From Oikopleura dioica (taxonomy: Eukaryota; Chordata; Appendicularia; Copelata; Oikopleuridae), in the NCBI GenBank assembly GCA_907165135.1, contig OU015569.1, forward strand, positions 124,001-188,000: a stretch of DNA of 64,000 nt, given 5' to 3'. Below, piece by piece: positions 21,401 through 32,142 of this stretch. Within the stretch, counting starts at the first letter, position 1; the number at the start of each line of letters is the position of its first letter. A model generated the notes under the pieces. The model saw only the letters and a program-made list of their open reading frames with translations, was not told the DNA's origin and searched no databases. A program made the position numbers and the translations under genes.

Positions 21401-22447
21401 GAGAAGCCGGTTGCGATGTCTCGATTGTTCTTGGCGGGTCGGTGGCCGGCGAAGTTTGGAAGTACGTGAGCCGCCTAAAAATAGACCTGAAAAGGCTCAT
21501 TTCATCACTTACGTAAGGTACTACTACTAACTACAGTAGGACAGACCTTGACTGTAAATCGCCTGGCTAGGTCGGTAAGACGGCTGCTTGCGAAGTGCTG
21601 GCGTTTCAAATCCGGTGAATTGTAAAATCAGATCCTACACAGGATTTTACACAGGTGGTACCGAGCCCAACTCCTTACCCTGTCATTGAGCGCTCCCATG
21701 AAGATGGAATCGAAGCGCCTGTCGAGTCCCTCGATGTGCTCGTTCCGCTCAGATCCGAGAATGCGCCCCCTGTTCAAAGTAATCAGCTCGTCGTCGAGCT
21801 TGAAATCGCCGCGGAGCATGCCGCAGTTGTTCGCCAAGTTGAAGTACTTCGGCTCCTGAAATTGAAATCGACCATAAAATCGGGAATCGCTACATTATCT
21901 CTAATTGGAAGCGGGAAGAGGGGAATCGAGGGTGGTCTCATTTCGATAGGTTTAAACGTTTCAACGCTTCTCTCGCTTTTACCTGGCTAGCATCATCGAT
22001 CAGCGAAGAGACGACGCGGTTTTCCGAATTTCGACTTTCAAAGTCGCTCAAAGCAGCGGCGCTACTTTCGCCACTTTCGACCGGCTTCGCTAGAATCGGA
22101 AAAGCGGAGCACTGTTCGATGCAGCAGCTGTACCGGTCTTGGCAGCTCTTCGTTTCAGCAAATGTAACAACACAAAGCTAAACATTCAAATTCAATTCAA
22201 ATTCAATTCAACAATCAAAAAATACCGGGCTGAAAAACCTGTGTAAAAGCCTGAGTCAGGGTTAGAAAATTCATCTTTATTGTTAATCCTGACTCAGGAC
22301 CCTGACTCAGGCGTCTGAACAGGTTTATGAGTCAGGATTAACAATCTCGATGAATTTTCGAACTCTGACTCAGGTTTTCACACAGGTTTTCGAGCTCAGC
22401 CTTGAATACAGTACCTTTAGCAGTAGAAACACAGTCTCTCTGATCAT
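18486..22447 (-). CDS. Secreted pseudo-trypsin, TSP1 repeats, kelch propeller fusion
   Basis: Fourteen exons: 22447-22415, 22177-21983, 21855-21679, 21474-21325, 21276-21168, 21123-20904, 20847-20463, 20416-19857, 19799-19659, 19614-19586, 19543-18967, 18927-18801, 18764-18657 and 18613-18486. They give about 979 residues after one A is added at 21325-21328. Signal peptide MIRETVFLLLKLCVVTFAET, then a cysteine segment and basic linker. The S1 domain shows SPWHVHIE, VVITSAHCFK (histidine kept), HNIAIIKL (catalytic Asp is Asn) and CKGSHTSSL where GDSGG should be, so it is catalytically dead. Three TSP1 repeats follow (NWSTWSEWSECDQSC, GDWSEWSKCSKQCGGG, WAWSAWSDC). Kelch blades follow (NKLIIFGGRNAGS, GRAWICGGE, NSIFIIGGRYNHRDW, DDSIYVFAKSAYKYSPL). 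Probably an extracellular adhesion or matrix protein; role inferred. Confidence 0.85.
21556..21612 (+). repeat. tRNA-like fragment in a protease-gene intron
   Basis: TGGCTAGGTCGGTAAGACGG resembles an A box and GCGTTTCAAATCCGG a B box, with GTGCTGGCG between as in the tRNA-like sequence at 7918-7996. Arms pair poorly. It is fused to a MITE end (21620-21669). Likely a SINE head or tRNA relic. Confidence 0.4.
22208..22399. mobile_element. hAT-type MITE in intron 1 of the protease-kelch gene
   Basis: CGGGCTGAAAAACCTGTGTA and ACACAGGTTTTCGAGCTCAG are inverted. The centre contains a second copy of the CTGACTCAGG arm, suggesting internal rearrangement. Confidence 0.75.
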
Positions 22448-25400
22448 GTGTGTCTCGCTATTATTTTGTTTTTGCTGTTATCTGCTTTCGGTTCTGCTCC
22501 GACTCGTACAACTTTTTGTCATTCGGGCGAAATAGGGATCCTGCTCGTTTCTTGAAATAAATTACAGCAAGGTCTGGGTCGACTTGGATCGCAGTTGCTC
22601 TTCTTCCGCTAGCGACACAGTCTGAACGAGATTTATTTGCGATCACGTTCAACCCTGTAACTTTCGAAATACAGTTAGGCCGCGCTGCAAAAAGACACAG
22701 ACAGTACGAGCGGCCTAAAAAAAAGTTGCTTCAAAAGCAGAATTTTTCATCGCTAATTTTTTTTAAACAAAAATGCGCGAAATTTAGAAACTTGAGTTCA
22801 TCAAAAAAAAATCCTGTGTAAAAAAACTGAGTTGGGATCCTGAAAGAGCATTAATAAAAGCCACCTTGCGGCTTTCTTAAAAAAAAAGCCGCAAAGCGGC
22901 TTACTCAGAATTTTAAAAATAAATTGAGATGCTTATTTTGGCAACCTGTGTAGAAACCTGAGTCAGGGTCTAAAATATCATCTCAATCTATTTTTAAAAT
23001 TCTGGCGAAGAAACGTGAGTCAGGCTCCTGAAAAAGCTTGAATTGAAGAATTTTGCACCCTGACTCAGGTTTTGAGAAACAGGGTTCTTCTCAGGTTGAC
23101 GAAGTCAGGCGGAAAAATTAAAGATTCGAAGATTGAATTTTATAATGATGGTTGGTCAAATTCAATAATGATCAATCTCGATCTGAGAAATCGGAAAAAT
23201 AAAAACGTAAAGCAGCTCCCACGATAAAAGAGCTAAAAATCGCAGAGAGAAAAAAAAACAGGAAGAAAAAAAAGTCGAAAAGACCTGAAAATGGAGAGAA
23301 AACGAGTGGAAAAGAAAAATGATGAGCGAGTCAGAAATGGCGCTTGTTTTATGATGCCTGTTATAATTATGCTGCAAATTATGATCAGGCAGCTCAAATC
23401 ATAAAAATTGCATGTTGCAAATTAGCGCTGTGAAAATATACTGCTGGTTGTATTTTACGACGCGCCATAATTGCACCTTCGCGCAGCATAATGATATCAA
23501 CGAGGAGAACAAGCATAAATAATCTTCATAAGGGTTTAGCCCTCATAACTGGCTAAAAATAAAAATAACTCGACAAAGCGGAAAAGGTCATTTTGACCTT
23601 CTTTTCTTTGTCTTTTGAAAGTTTTAAAAAATTTTTTTTCTTCCAGAATCAGACTCTGGATCCTGTGTAGAAAATCTGAGTCAGGATCCTTAAAAAAGTT
23701 ATGATAAAAAGCCGCGTGGAATTAGCCGCAAAACGGGTTTGCCAATATCTTTTATACCGCGGCTTTTTTTTTGATAAAAGCTCTGTGTCAGGACCCTGAC
23801 TCAGGATTTCTACACAGGTAGCTTTTCTAGCTCTGGCTACTTTCCTAAGGCTGATACTGATTGGAGAAAGGAATTTCGTCAAATTGTCTCTCTGAAGAAT
23901 CTCAATTTTGGAATAAAATTCCAAAAGTGTCTTCTTCAGTAAATTTGCGTTTCTTGCGAATTTACGTCATGTGACGACCTTGAGGTGACTTTGACGGACA
24001 TCCACTTCCGCCAGGTTGAAATGCATATCGAATTTTGTTGATTGACGTCACCGCGCCAGAAAAGCTCTGATAGCTACTTTGTCGTCTCTTTTCCTCGATC
24101 TAGGAGTTCTGGCCGCTCTCTCGTGCTGAAAAGAAGCTTTTTTCTGAAAGACAAAACTGGAAAATTTAATTTCGGAGTTAAAGGAGCTGGACGGACAGAC
24201 TGATTGATCGTTAAAGAGCCTGCCCAGTCCGAAGTGAAGGCCAAAGCGAAGCTAAACGATTAAAATTGCGCCGATCGGAGACCGACTCAATCAAATTCGA
24301 TTGACGGTCCCTGTACTTTTTCTGTCTAGCGAGAGGAAGATCAATCAGCCAGCCCCCGCGCGCTCAGACCAGGAAGAAAAAAAGAAGAAAAGGAGGAAAA
24401 GACGTTTGCTCTCCTCCTTGATCTCAAATATTAAGAAACACCATGATTGAATTGTGGCTTTGGGAAAAACTCTCATCTGGACATCTACTATAGCTGATAA
24501 AATTGAAGCTAGATTGTTACCATTACTGCAATAATGGCATTGGAAATTGGGTTATTTTCTATCTTTCAAGGACCCCTCATTAACTTTTTCACCAAAAAAC
24601 ATGAATTTTTTTAACACTCAAATTTTTGGTTCTCTGTTCCTCAGGGGGTTAAATTTTTTTTTTTTTTGAGAAATCTGAATTCCGAAACACCATAATTTAA
24701 TTTTGGTTCGGAGAAAAATTAATATCTGGAACTATATTTTCTTGATAAGCCAAAGTGCATCTGATTCTGCAATATGGGCAAAAGTTATAGCTTGTTTTTG
24801 ACGAAAAATTCAAGGGAATTAATAAAAAGGGGACAAATCTATGCCTAAATCAATAGTCTCCTTACGAATGCGCGCTGCTCTCTGAAGCTCTAGAATTCCG
24901 GCTGCGGCGGTCGCATTATCGTGTAGTACTCTGTGTTGTCTGGGTGGATTACTTCCCACGCGTGGGAATTCGCGACGCTCTTTCTTTTTATGGATGATGG
25001 AGAGAAGAAAGATGAAGAGAAGAGTGCGTTCTCTGCCCTGTGCTCTCACTTATCTCCATAAACGCCGCGCCGCGTAAAATGCGAAAAAACAAAGTTATAA
25101 AGCAACAAATCGAAATCGAAATCGCCAAAGAGCAAAAAAAAAGAAACAGAATCGGTTGATTAATTCTAATTGAATTCCAACTCCCCGGGAAGACGATTTT
25201 GAATAAACCCGACTCGAGAGTGTTGACTTAGACGCAGCAATTTCAATTGGAGACGCCTTTCCCGGGCTGAAACTGTACGAGAACCTGGCCAAAGCGAGAT
25301 TCCATCCATAGTAACCCGCTGAAGGAAAGAAAGTAAACACTACTAGTTTTGCCGCTTCCTCAAGTGGCAGTTCAAATTCTTCGAATTCCGCATGCTACGT

Positions 25401-25873
25401 AACCTTTAGTACAAACGATTCTGGTGCCCTTTCCTGAGTCAGGGTTCTACACAGGCTGCCGAGCTCAATTCCGCCCTGGAATTTTAAAAGAGGTTCTTCC
25501 TTGATTTCCGTTTTGAATTCGAATTCGAATTCCACTGGTTCTAGTTCTTCTTTTTTTGCAAAAGCTAAGTGGCAAAAATACGGTATCGAATTGGACAGCC
25601 GGGCGCAATAAAGTTCACGCGCTTCAGAAAAGAAGTGTATCCGGTGCTAAGCACCTTCTTTGTACCAGTGCTGGGCGATTCCAAGTCGTCTAGACGAGCA
25701 GGCCCGCCTAGTCCATCTTTATTGGATAGCTCTCGTTTTCTCGACAGCTCCAAATTGGTCTCGAATTGATTAGTACTCAGATTGGTGATAAAAAAATTCC
25801 CAAAAAAATTAAAATCAAGAATCTGAAATTCCGAAAAAATGCCAAATCTTGCAAAATTTTCGATAATAAACGC

Positions 25874-26066
25874 AAACAAGGCTCGGCAACCTGTGTAGAA
25901 AACCTGAGTCAGGGTCTGAAAGATCTCTAATGAAAAGCCGCGTAGCGGCTTTTTTAAAAACGAAGCCGCGAAGCGAGATCCCAAAATAACTGATCCAATA
26001 CGCGGCTTTTCACTTGAGGTTTTTCAGACCCTGACTCAGGTTTTCTCCACAGGTTGCCGAGCTTTG
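25874..26066. mobile_element. hAT-type MITE with exact 8-bp target duplication
   Basis: Termini CAAGGCTCGGCAACCTGTG and ACAGGTTGCCGAGCTTTG. AACGCAAA lies immediately on both sides. Inner AAAGCCGCGTAGCGGCTTTT hairpin. Confidence 0.9.
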
Positions 26067-26635
26067 AACGCAAATGACCGGTTCTCTTCCTTGATTTCTT
26101 TCTTCTTCTAATTCCTCAAAATTAATCGAAAATTTCAATCAAAGATGAAAATTTGAAATCTTCTGAAAAAAAGGCGACGAAGGATGTTAGCAGCTTTCTC
26201 TGGCGATGCAGGATTCAGGGCTCTTGCTTGATGCTGCTGGTTTATTGTGGCTATCTGTCGTTTTAGTTTTACGAGAAAAGAGAAGAAAAAAAAAACGCCT
26301 TGCACCTGACACCAGCTGCCACAATAGCTACAACGCGCGCACGCAATTCTTGCAGCACTAGAACATCTTTTTCAAAACACGCAAAAAAGCGAAAGAAACT
26401 TACAGAATTTCTCTCATTTCAGATTTTTTTCTTTCTCTTTCAAATTGAAAAAAAAATCTCGATCAAAAAAAAAGTTCAAGAAAAAAAGTTAAATTTGCCA
26501 AGTGACGAAAAAAAAGATAGAAAGAAAAAAATGACGTGAGTTGCAGCTGAACAGTATCGCTTTCTTCTTTTGTTTTTTCGTCACTTCTATTTATCTCTCA
26601 AGGTCTCAAAGTCTCAATTAGCGACGCTAGAAACT

Positions 26636-26737
26636 GGGCTCGGCAGAAAGTTGTGAAGAAAACCTGAGTCAGGGTCTTGAATAAGTAAAAGGAAGTTTCA
26701 GGAGCCTGAGTCAGGTTTTCTTCACAGGTTTCCGAGC
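26636..26737. mobile_element. hAT-type MITE
   Basis: CTGGGCTCGGCAGAAAGTTG and CACAGGTTTCCGAGCC are the ends, with inner CCTGAGTCAGGGTC arms and a very short centre. Confidence 0.75.
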
Positions 26738-26894
26738 CAAAAAAGAGTGAAAATTTGGAGCTGTTTTTTATTCCTTTCTTTCTTTTTTTGTACAGTGAGA
26801 AAAGGGTCAGTAGTTACAGTAGACGGATAGTAACTCTTTGGATTTATACTCGTACATAGGCTCGTACAGATGGGCGAGTTTGGCTGATTTATTG

Positions 26895-28008
26895 TCACGC
26901 CAGCGTATTGATATCTGCAAAGTTGACCCGTGGCTTCTTCAGCGCGCCTTTTGGGCTCATCGATTCTAGCTGCCTTTTCAGTCCCGGGCGGGTGTTTTCG
27001 ATCGAGCTGCTTGTTGATGCATCCGAATCGGAACTTGAGATTGAGAGACTGGAGCTTTGAAAAGCTTCGAAATTGGGAAAAGTGGAATTGGAGTTGAAAT
27101 TGGCCGGTGGACTTGACGCGGATTGGGCCAGTTCCGCTTCGAGTTGGCGGACGCGGGACTGCAGCTGGAGAATGTAGTTGCGCGCTAGAAGCAGCGAGGC
27201 GATCTTGGAGAGTTTGCGGACAGAGGGCCCGCGCGCGTAGGGCATGACACCGCGCAGCCCGTCCATGGCGGAGTTGAGATCGTGCATTCGTCGCCGCTCG
27301 CGCTCGTTGATCTTCAGCCTGAAAAAGAAAGAGAGAGTCAGAAGGGTTCATTTTCAAGGGAGAAAACTGGGCACGGGGAGATTCAATGAACTGTGCTTAG
27401 TTTCAAGTAATTGCTCCCCACGAGGCTCGACGGAGGAAGTTAGAACAGATTAAATGTCCGTGGGCACCTAGCAACATATCTTGTTCTTTATTGACATCTC
27501 GCGCTACTGGCTACTGCTCTTACTGTATCTGACGTAGTTTGAGTCAGCTGATTGTAGCTTTTCTAGCTAAAGGAATCATGCATGTAGCGATATGCGTGCA
27601 AATTGAATTAGAATGAGTAGTTTAAAATCTGATTAAGGAGCGATATCACTGATGTCAAAAATATCCGATTTCATCTAACTATAGTAGCGTCTTTCTGGAA
27701 CATCTAAACATAGAATCAGGGTAAATTCGGAACACTTCTGCGCAAATTGCTGCCATTACTGACATAACAAAACACCTGTACTTCTACTAGTCAGCAAAAT
27801 TACTGCTCCAATCTCTTTTTACGACTCGGCGAAGCCACTTTGCGGCTTCGGTTCTAAAAGCCGCTTCGCGGCTTTTAGTAAAAGCCCTCTTGGACCCTGA
27901 CTCAGCTTGACTTTTGAATAAGAAAACTCACCGAAGTTCGTCTCCACTTAGATCTTGCATTTTCTTGTCTGCGTTTTTTGCCGAGTTTGAGTGTGAGTGC
28001 CTGGTCAT
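26895..28008 (-). CDS. OLIG-like: Olig-family bHLH transcription factor
   Basis: Two exons, 28008-27932 and 27318-26895, joined in phase (CG|G), give 166 residues. The bHLH domain is immediately diagnostic of the Olig/BHLHE22-23 group, closest to Olig: [38 protein letters not shown] and [20 protein letters not shown] serine-rich stretch ([18 protein letters not shown]) and a basic C-terminus ([12 protein letters not shown]) follow. As a nuclear regulator it should bind E-boxes and act in neural or glial fate; this is inferred from the family. It is much shorter than vertebrate Olig proteins (roughly 270-330). Vertebrate OLIG genes have uninterrupted coding regions, whereas here an intron splits the coding region just before the basic domain. 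A TATA box lies 79 bp upstream of the ATG. Confidence 0.92.
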
Positions 28009-28086
28009 GATTGTAAGTTTTGAGTTCTTTTGAGTCTCTTGCCTTCTTGTAAGTGTGTGCGATTAACCTTGGTGGAAAGGGAGTAG

Positions 28087-28094
28087 TATTTATA
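28087..28094 (-). promoter_or_regulatory. TATA box of the Olig-like gene
   Basis: Minus strand CCCCTATAAATACTACT, 79 bp upstream of the start codon, in a GC-rich surround that differs from the AT-rich background. Confidence 0.7.
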
Positions 28095-29057
28095 GGGGTT
28101 GTAAGCGGGCGCACCCGATGGGCCCCTGATGGGTGCTCAATCCAGCGTATGTGTGATTTAGCTCCAGATCGCATTTCCGCAGCTCTCCCGCCGCGTCTCC
28201 TCCTTTTTAACACATTTTCCACCTTCCACGCTCCCAGGGCTCCCAGGGCTGCTTCGATGGTAGTGAGGTCGATTTTGACCGCAATTTAGTTATTTACTAA
28301 TATCAATACCAAAATATAGTCTCTTTTCTCCGAAAGACGTATTCTATTCTGCAAGACGCTCTCATAAGAAAAGATTGATATCAAAGCAATGACATCATTC
28401 CTCACTTCAAAATACAACTTGTTAAAACAGGATTATCAGATTTTTCCGATAGAAAAATGGGAAAATATAAAGATCGTCATCGTGTGAACCTCTGAAGAAA
28501 ACTGCTCAACTAGAACCATCTCTTTCCCTTATCAATTTTGTGTTGAAAAACATGTTCGATTGCGAGATTAAGTCGGTTCACCGTCTATGTATTTCATTAT
28601 AAATATCTGAGAATTCTAATTTTGAGAATAATAATGCTGTTTTTTCCCGTTTTGTTTTGTCTTGTATTACCGGAAAGGTTTCTACTTGAGAAATATTCAA
28701 ATCCTTCTGTAAAAATAAAGATCTAGAATATATCTACTTACAGACCTCACGTGACTTCTGCTAACATTGACAGGTTCGAAGTTATTTGACCGACAAGTTG
28801 GGGAAATCCAAGATAGTACCCTTATTCTTTCTTTTACTTGAAAAAAACGATGTGAGGAAAAGTTACTTTTATAATATAATAGTTTATTCGATTACATATT
28901 GTTTAACATAAAGATTGAAGATGAAATCAAGGAGGAGTTCTGCCGACAGAGGATTGAGAGGATTGGTATATACAAGAATGGATTGACACGTAATTAGACT
29001 AGTAGTAGTAATTTCGCAGTAGCTTGTAGGGCACATGTTCCAGTTGACCTGTGCCGA

Positions 29058-29627
29058 TTAGGGCCGCGCGCTGCGGGACGCTTCTTCGACCAGCAATTCG
29101 ACGTCATTCGATTTCGATGATTGTGATGGATTTACTGTGGCTTCCTTGGCAGCTACCTTTTCCTCCTTCGAGCGACGAACAAGCCGACTACAGCGAGGAA
29201 GAGGCTGAGCACGACGAACTGGTAGCCAAAAACGATCGATTGAATTTGACCGCTGCCGATTCTAGAGCCAGAAATTGCATCCCCCACATCGCCCCCGTTT
29301 GTTTCCATTTGCGGAGAAAAGTATTTGTACTAAAGAAGGTTTACTAGGGAGACAGTAAAAAGACTGTACCTGACAGCGGTGGCCAGTAAAGCCCCCAATG
29401 CACATGCAAATTTGGGAAGAGCCTTGCTCGATGCAGAGCCCGTTGTTGAGACAATTGGCCGCGCAGTGCCTCCTTCGTGGCATTCTTGATTTTTGGCGAG
29501 CAGTCGGAGTTAATAATCGGTTTCTATCGAGCAGTGGGTTTTTATACGGCGCTGTGCCCGGGCAAAACTGCTGCGCTCTACCTCTCCGCTGGAAATGAGA
29601 CCTGCGAGTCAGAGCGTCCTCTTTTAC
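29058..29627 (-). CDS. Membrane-anchored EGF-like ligand
   Basis: EGF exon about 29627 or 29588 to 29370 and membrane exon 29329-29058, separated by a 40-bp intron in phase 0. The single EGF repeat reads HCAANCLNNGLCIEQGSSQI then CMCIGGFTGHRCQ, with six cysteines in the right spacing. The next exon gives an extracellular stalk, a transmembrane helix (FVVLSLFLAVVGLFVA) and the stop-transfer RRRK. In the given frame a stop follows at once. One extra A in the run 29158-29161 opens a cytoplasmic tail of about 35 residues ending EEASRSARP. This resembles EGF-family growth factor precursors or a Notch/ErbB-type ligand; which one is unknown. The signal-peptide exon was not found, so the 5' end is incomplete. 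Confidence 0.65.
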
Positions 29628-29769
29628 CCCTTCTTAGCAGCAAAATCGTGTTCTAGTCATTTCGGCTATTCTGCGTCATGATTTGGATGATTTCACTTCT
29701 TGGATATAATTATCTGAAATTCAATCGTAATTATTTTCCGTGTTTTTGATATATTTTTTTATCATAAAA

Positions 29770-29965
29770 GAGTCAGGAATTGTCTAAATCCAGAGTCAGG
29801 GTCTGAGGAGCTAAAATGAAAAGCCGCGTAGCGGCTTTTACAAACGAAGCCGCAAAGCAGCTTCGCGAATCTAGCCATTTCAATCTATTATTGATTTCTG
29901 GTTTTATAAAAAAAGCCGCTGCGCGGCTTTTGATTTTTGCTCTTTGGACCCTGAGTCAGGTTTCC
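29770..29965. mobile_element. hAT-type MITE upstream of the EGF-like gene
   Basis: AATCCAGAGTCAGGGTCTGA and GACCCTGAGTCAGGTTTCC arms around AAAGCCGCGTAGCGGCTTTT and its mirror. Confidence 0.7.
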
Positions 29966-30041
29966 TGGAAAACAAGAGGGTTCGATTTAATTTGTTATTT
30001 AATTTTCCAAAGTTGAAATCGGAGTCAGTAATAGAGGCAAG

Positions 30042-30260
30042 TTAGTTTAGTAAGGGATATTTTTTCGAAATTGGACGATTGAACACAATTCGAAGAAATA
30101 ATTCGAGAGTGAGGTAACTCGATGTGCTATTAAAGTATCGCTGGACATCGCTGAGACAGTAGTCTTTCAAGGCGTCATTCGATTTATCAAACTTTGAGAT
30201 CACGGGCACATGAGACTTGATATCTCGCGGCGAATCTAATCGCCGCCCTTCTTTTTCGGC
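30042..30260 (-). CDS. Possible last exon of an unrecognised gene
   Basis: Follows an acceptor (AACTTACAG) and encodes VAEKEGRRLDSPRDIKSHVP, KFDKSNDALKDYCLSDVQRY and a stop at 30042-30044. Composition is protein-like. An upstream exon could be the frame at 30773-30591, but the join was not proven. Confidence 0.35.
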   Translation of the reverse strand, partial: AEKEGRRLDSPRDIKSHVPVISKFDKSNDALKDYCLSDVQRYFNSTSSYLTLELFLRIVFNRPISKKYPLLN

Positions 30261-30352
30261 CACAACTGTAAGTTATCTACAGTATTACTGTGATTTTTAC
30301 AGTAATGTGGTAACAGAAAAGATATCAGCATTTTTCCCTATAAAAATCGATT

Positions 30353-30590
30353 TTTTCGATTTTGAGTGGATAAAATTTTTAACCGCGGTTTACCGTGATT
30401 AACCGTGGTTAACCGACCGGTTGAAAAATTTGAAAAACGGTTGATGCTTTTCTTTTTCTGTTCAAAAGAAAAAATCGATTTCTTTTCGATTTTTTACGGT
30501 TAAAATTTTTGACCACGATTAACCGCGATTAACCGCGATTAACCGCGGTTAGGCGACCGGTTGAAAAATTCGAGAAGCGGTCGAAGTTTA
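30353..30590. repeat. Duplicated AACCGCGATT-rich block
   Basis: Two diverged direct copies (about 30353-30450 and 30465-30590), each holding a run of AACCGNGRTT units ending GACCGGTTGAAAAATT. The GGTTAACC-type units are partly palindromic. Confidence 0.6.
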
Positions 30591-30773
30591 TTATTTTCGA
30601 CTCAAAATGCAAAAAGGCGCTTCTCTCGAGCTCCTGAGTTGTTGTTGAAGAAAATTTTTCTCGAGTGTCTCTAGAATCGAAGTTGTTGTGAGGGCAAAAT
30701 GCAGATCCTCAGTCAGACACTTTTCGTGACTTTCACGGTCCGCGGGGAGCAATAAAAAGGTAATTAGCCGCAT
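30591..30773 (-). CDS. Short ORF, unrecognised
   Basis: ATG at 30773: MRLITFLLLPADRESHEKC then an amphipathic stretch (ETLEKNFLQQQLRSSREAPF). The hydrophobic start could be a signal peptide. Only 60 codons and no splice evidence. Confidence 0.25.
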   Translation of the reverse strand: MRLITFLLLPADRESHEKCLTEDLHFALTTTSILETLEKNFLQQQLRSSREAPFCILSRK

Positions 30774-30805
30774 TTTCGCGATTTTTTTATTAAAATTTTT
30801 TGATT

Positions 30806-31003
30806 TCAGAATCCGTAGCGCGAGAAAAGAGGCGGAAATTTGCCGAGAAACGGTGCAACTTGGCTCAAGAAGCGAAATACGCCTGCTACTTCATCATCAT
30901 CCGCGAAAAGGGAAGATGATGAGCGAAAATGGCAAAAGAGGGAGAAACCCTCTCTCCTCTTGCTTTTAAGCTTCTTGAAAACCAAGTCGCACACATGTTT
31001 CAA
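30806..31003 (-). CDS. Short ORF, unrecognised
   Basis: 65 residues beginning MKHVCDLVFKKLKSKRREG, followed about 10-20 bp later by AATAAA on the same strand and then by the next ATG at 30773. This close head-to-tail spacing could be operonic. No family recognised. Confidence 0.25.
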   Translation of the reverse strand: MKHVCDLVFKKLKSKRREGFSLFCHFRSSSSLFADDDEVAGVFRFLSQVAPFLGKFPPLFSRYGF

Positions 31004-31041
31004 CCCTGAATAAAATCAATTTCCTCTACTTCCTTACTTCA

Positions 31042-31083
31042 GGGCCACCGATGAAAAATTTCAAAACGATATCGGTGGCCCTG
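31042..31083. other. Strong isolated hairpin
   Basis: AGGGCCACCGAT and ATCGGTGGCCCT form a perfect 12-bp stem with an 18-base loop. It is not related to the MITE families seen here and lies between pyrimidine tracts. Confidence 0.7.
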
Positions 31084-31156
31084 TCTTTTGTCTCTTCTTT
31101 TCTTTCTTTAGATTGATCTAAGAGTAGTAGCGGTTGATGAGTAGTAGAAAGCGCTG

Positions 31157-31292
31157 GGCTGGCAACCTGAGTAGAAAGCCTGAGTCAGGGTCCAGAAAAA
31201 CTTTGATAAAAGCCGACTTCGCGGTTTTGCTTTAAAAATAGCCGCACTGCGGCTTATTAAAATGCTTTCCTGACCCTGAATCAGGTTGTCGA
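31157..31292. mobile_element. hAT-type MITE
   Basis: GCTGGGCTGGCAACCTGAGT and CAGGTTGTCGAGCC ends with degraded GCCGC hairpins inside. Confidence 0.65.
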
Positions 31293-31693
31293 GCCTTGAG
31301 GAAGTTTTTGGTGAACCTGAGCTTTGTTTTGTTCATTTTCAACCTGCGAGGGTTGGAGTAAGCGCACATGATTGTTGTCATCCTGCTCCGCTCAGGCCGT
31401 AATTTGAAGAGAGGCGAGCGTCAGTTCTATAGTATGGTGCCATACTTCTGTTCCTTTTAAAAACTCGTTCCAAAACGCCTCTCACAAATCTCCAACTTAC
31501 CGATCGAAAGATTCTACAGAGTACTATTTATTGAACCTCTTTTGCACTATTTTATTAGCACTAGCAGATGGCTGGGGAGAATATTCGGAGGAGAAATTCT
31601 TTGATCTGACTTCTTTTAATTCATATTGACGTTATTGTTGCTTGAAAAGGCTTGGGAATAAAATTGAACATTAATTACGTGAGAATTCAGATT

Positions 31694-32142
31694 CTAAAAA
31701 AGAGGCTGGGAAGGATCGACTACGTCACTGTCGATGATAACGCCAAAATCGTTCTCTTCTTCTTCGCCCAGAGACGAAGGGTTAGTGCGAAAAAGAGGGA
31801 TGAAGGCAGTTTCAAAGAAAATTGAGGATTCCTCCGAGAAAATGTTTTTGCCAAAGCGAAGTACTTTGCAATTGAGTACATCCGAATCGACTCCAAAGGA
31901 CAGTTTTTTCAACATCTTTTTTATCATTTTTTCATAAATAAAACGGGAAAAAGTTGACGGAAAAAAGAGCCGAAACTCTTTCGCTGAGCAACTCCTTCGC
32001 TGGAATAAGTTCCAAGAAAAGTTCGATTCACATCTTTTTCATTCAAGATTTCTTGTCTGTGGAATCGAATAAAAGGGAGATGCGAGAGCTTTTGGATCAT
32101 CGACAATGTCGCTTCGTTCGTCGCGATCGAAGAAATTTCCAT
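31694..32142 (-). CDS. Possible gene split by one-base frameshift, unrecognised
   Basis: ATG at 32142 opens MEISSIATNEATLSMIQKLS and runs to FRQLFPVLFMKK, where a stop overlaps a second frame. One extra A in the A6 run near 31929 joins it to KMLKKLSFGVDSDVLNCK and the acidic end LGEEEENDFGVIIDSDVVD. That gives about 149 residues. Its first codons overlap the start of the plus-strand coiled-coil gene, so at least one 5' end is probably mis-assigned. Confidence 0.4.

Larger units (their letters stand above)
22448..26880. other. Repeat-rich region without a convincing gene
   Basis: Contains MITEs at 22805-23110, 23650-23823, 25874-26066 and 26636-26737 and a diverged direct repeat at 24431-24550 / 24683-24800 (both begin GAAACACCAT). 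A minus-strand open frame at about 25330-25160 (SYSFSPGKASPIEIAASKS) follows an acceptor-like TTCCTTCAG but has no partner exon. No other coding signal seen. Confidence 0.5.

Noticed and set aside
24819-25340. Minus ORFs of 76 and 81 codons
   Set aside because: One reads a phrase of plausible composition, but no partner exons, start or stop context were found.
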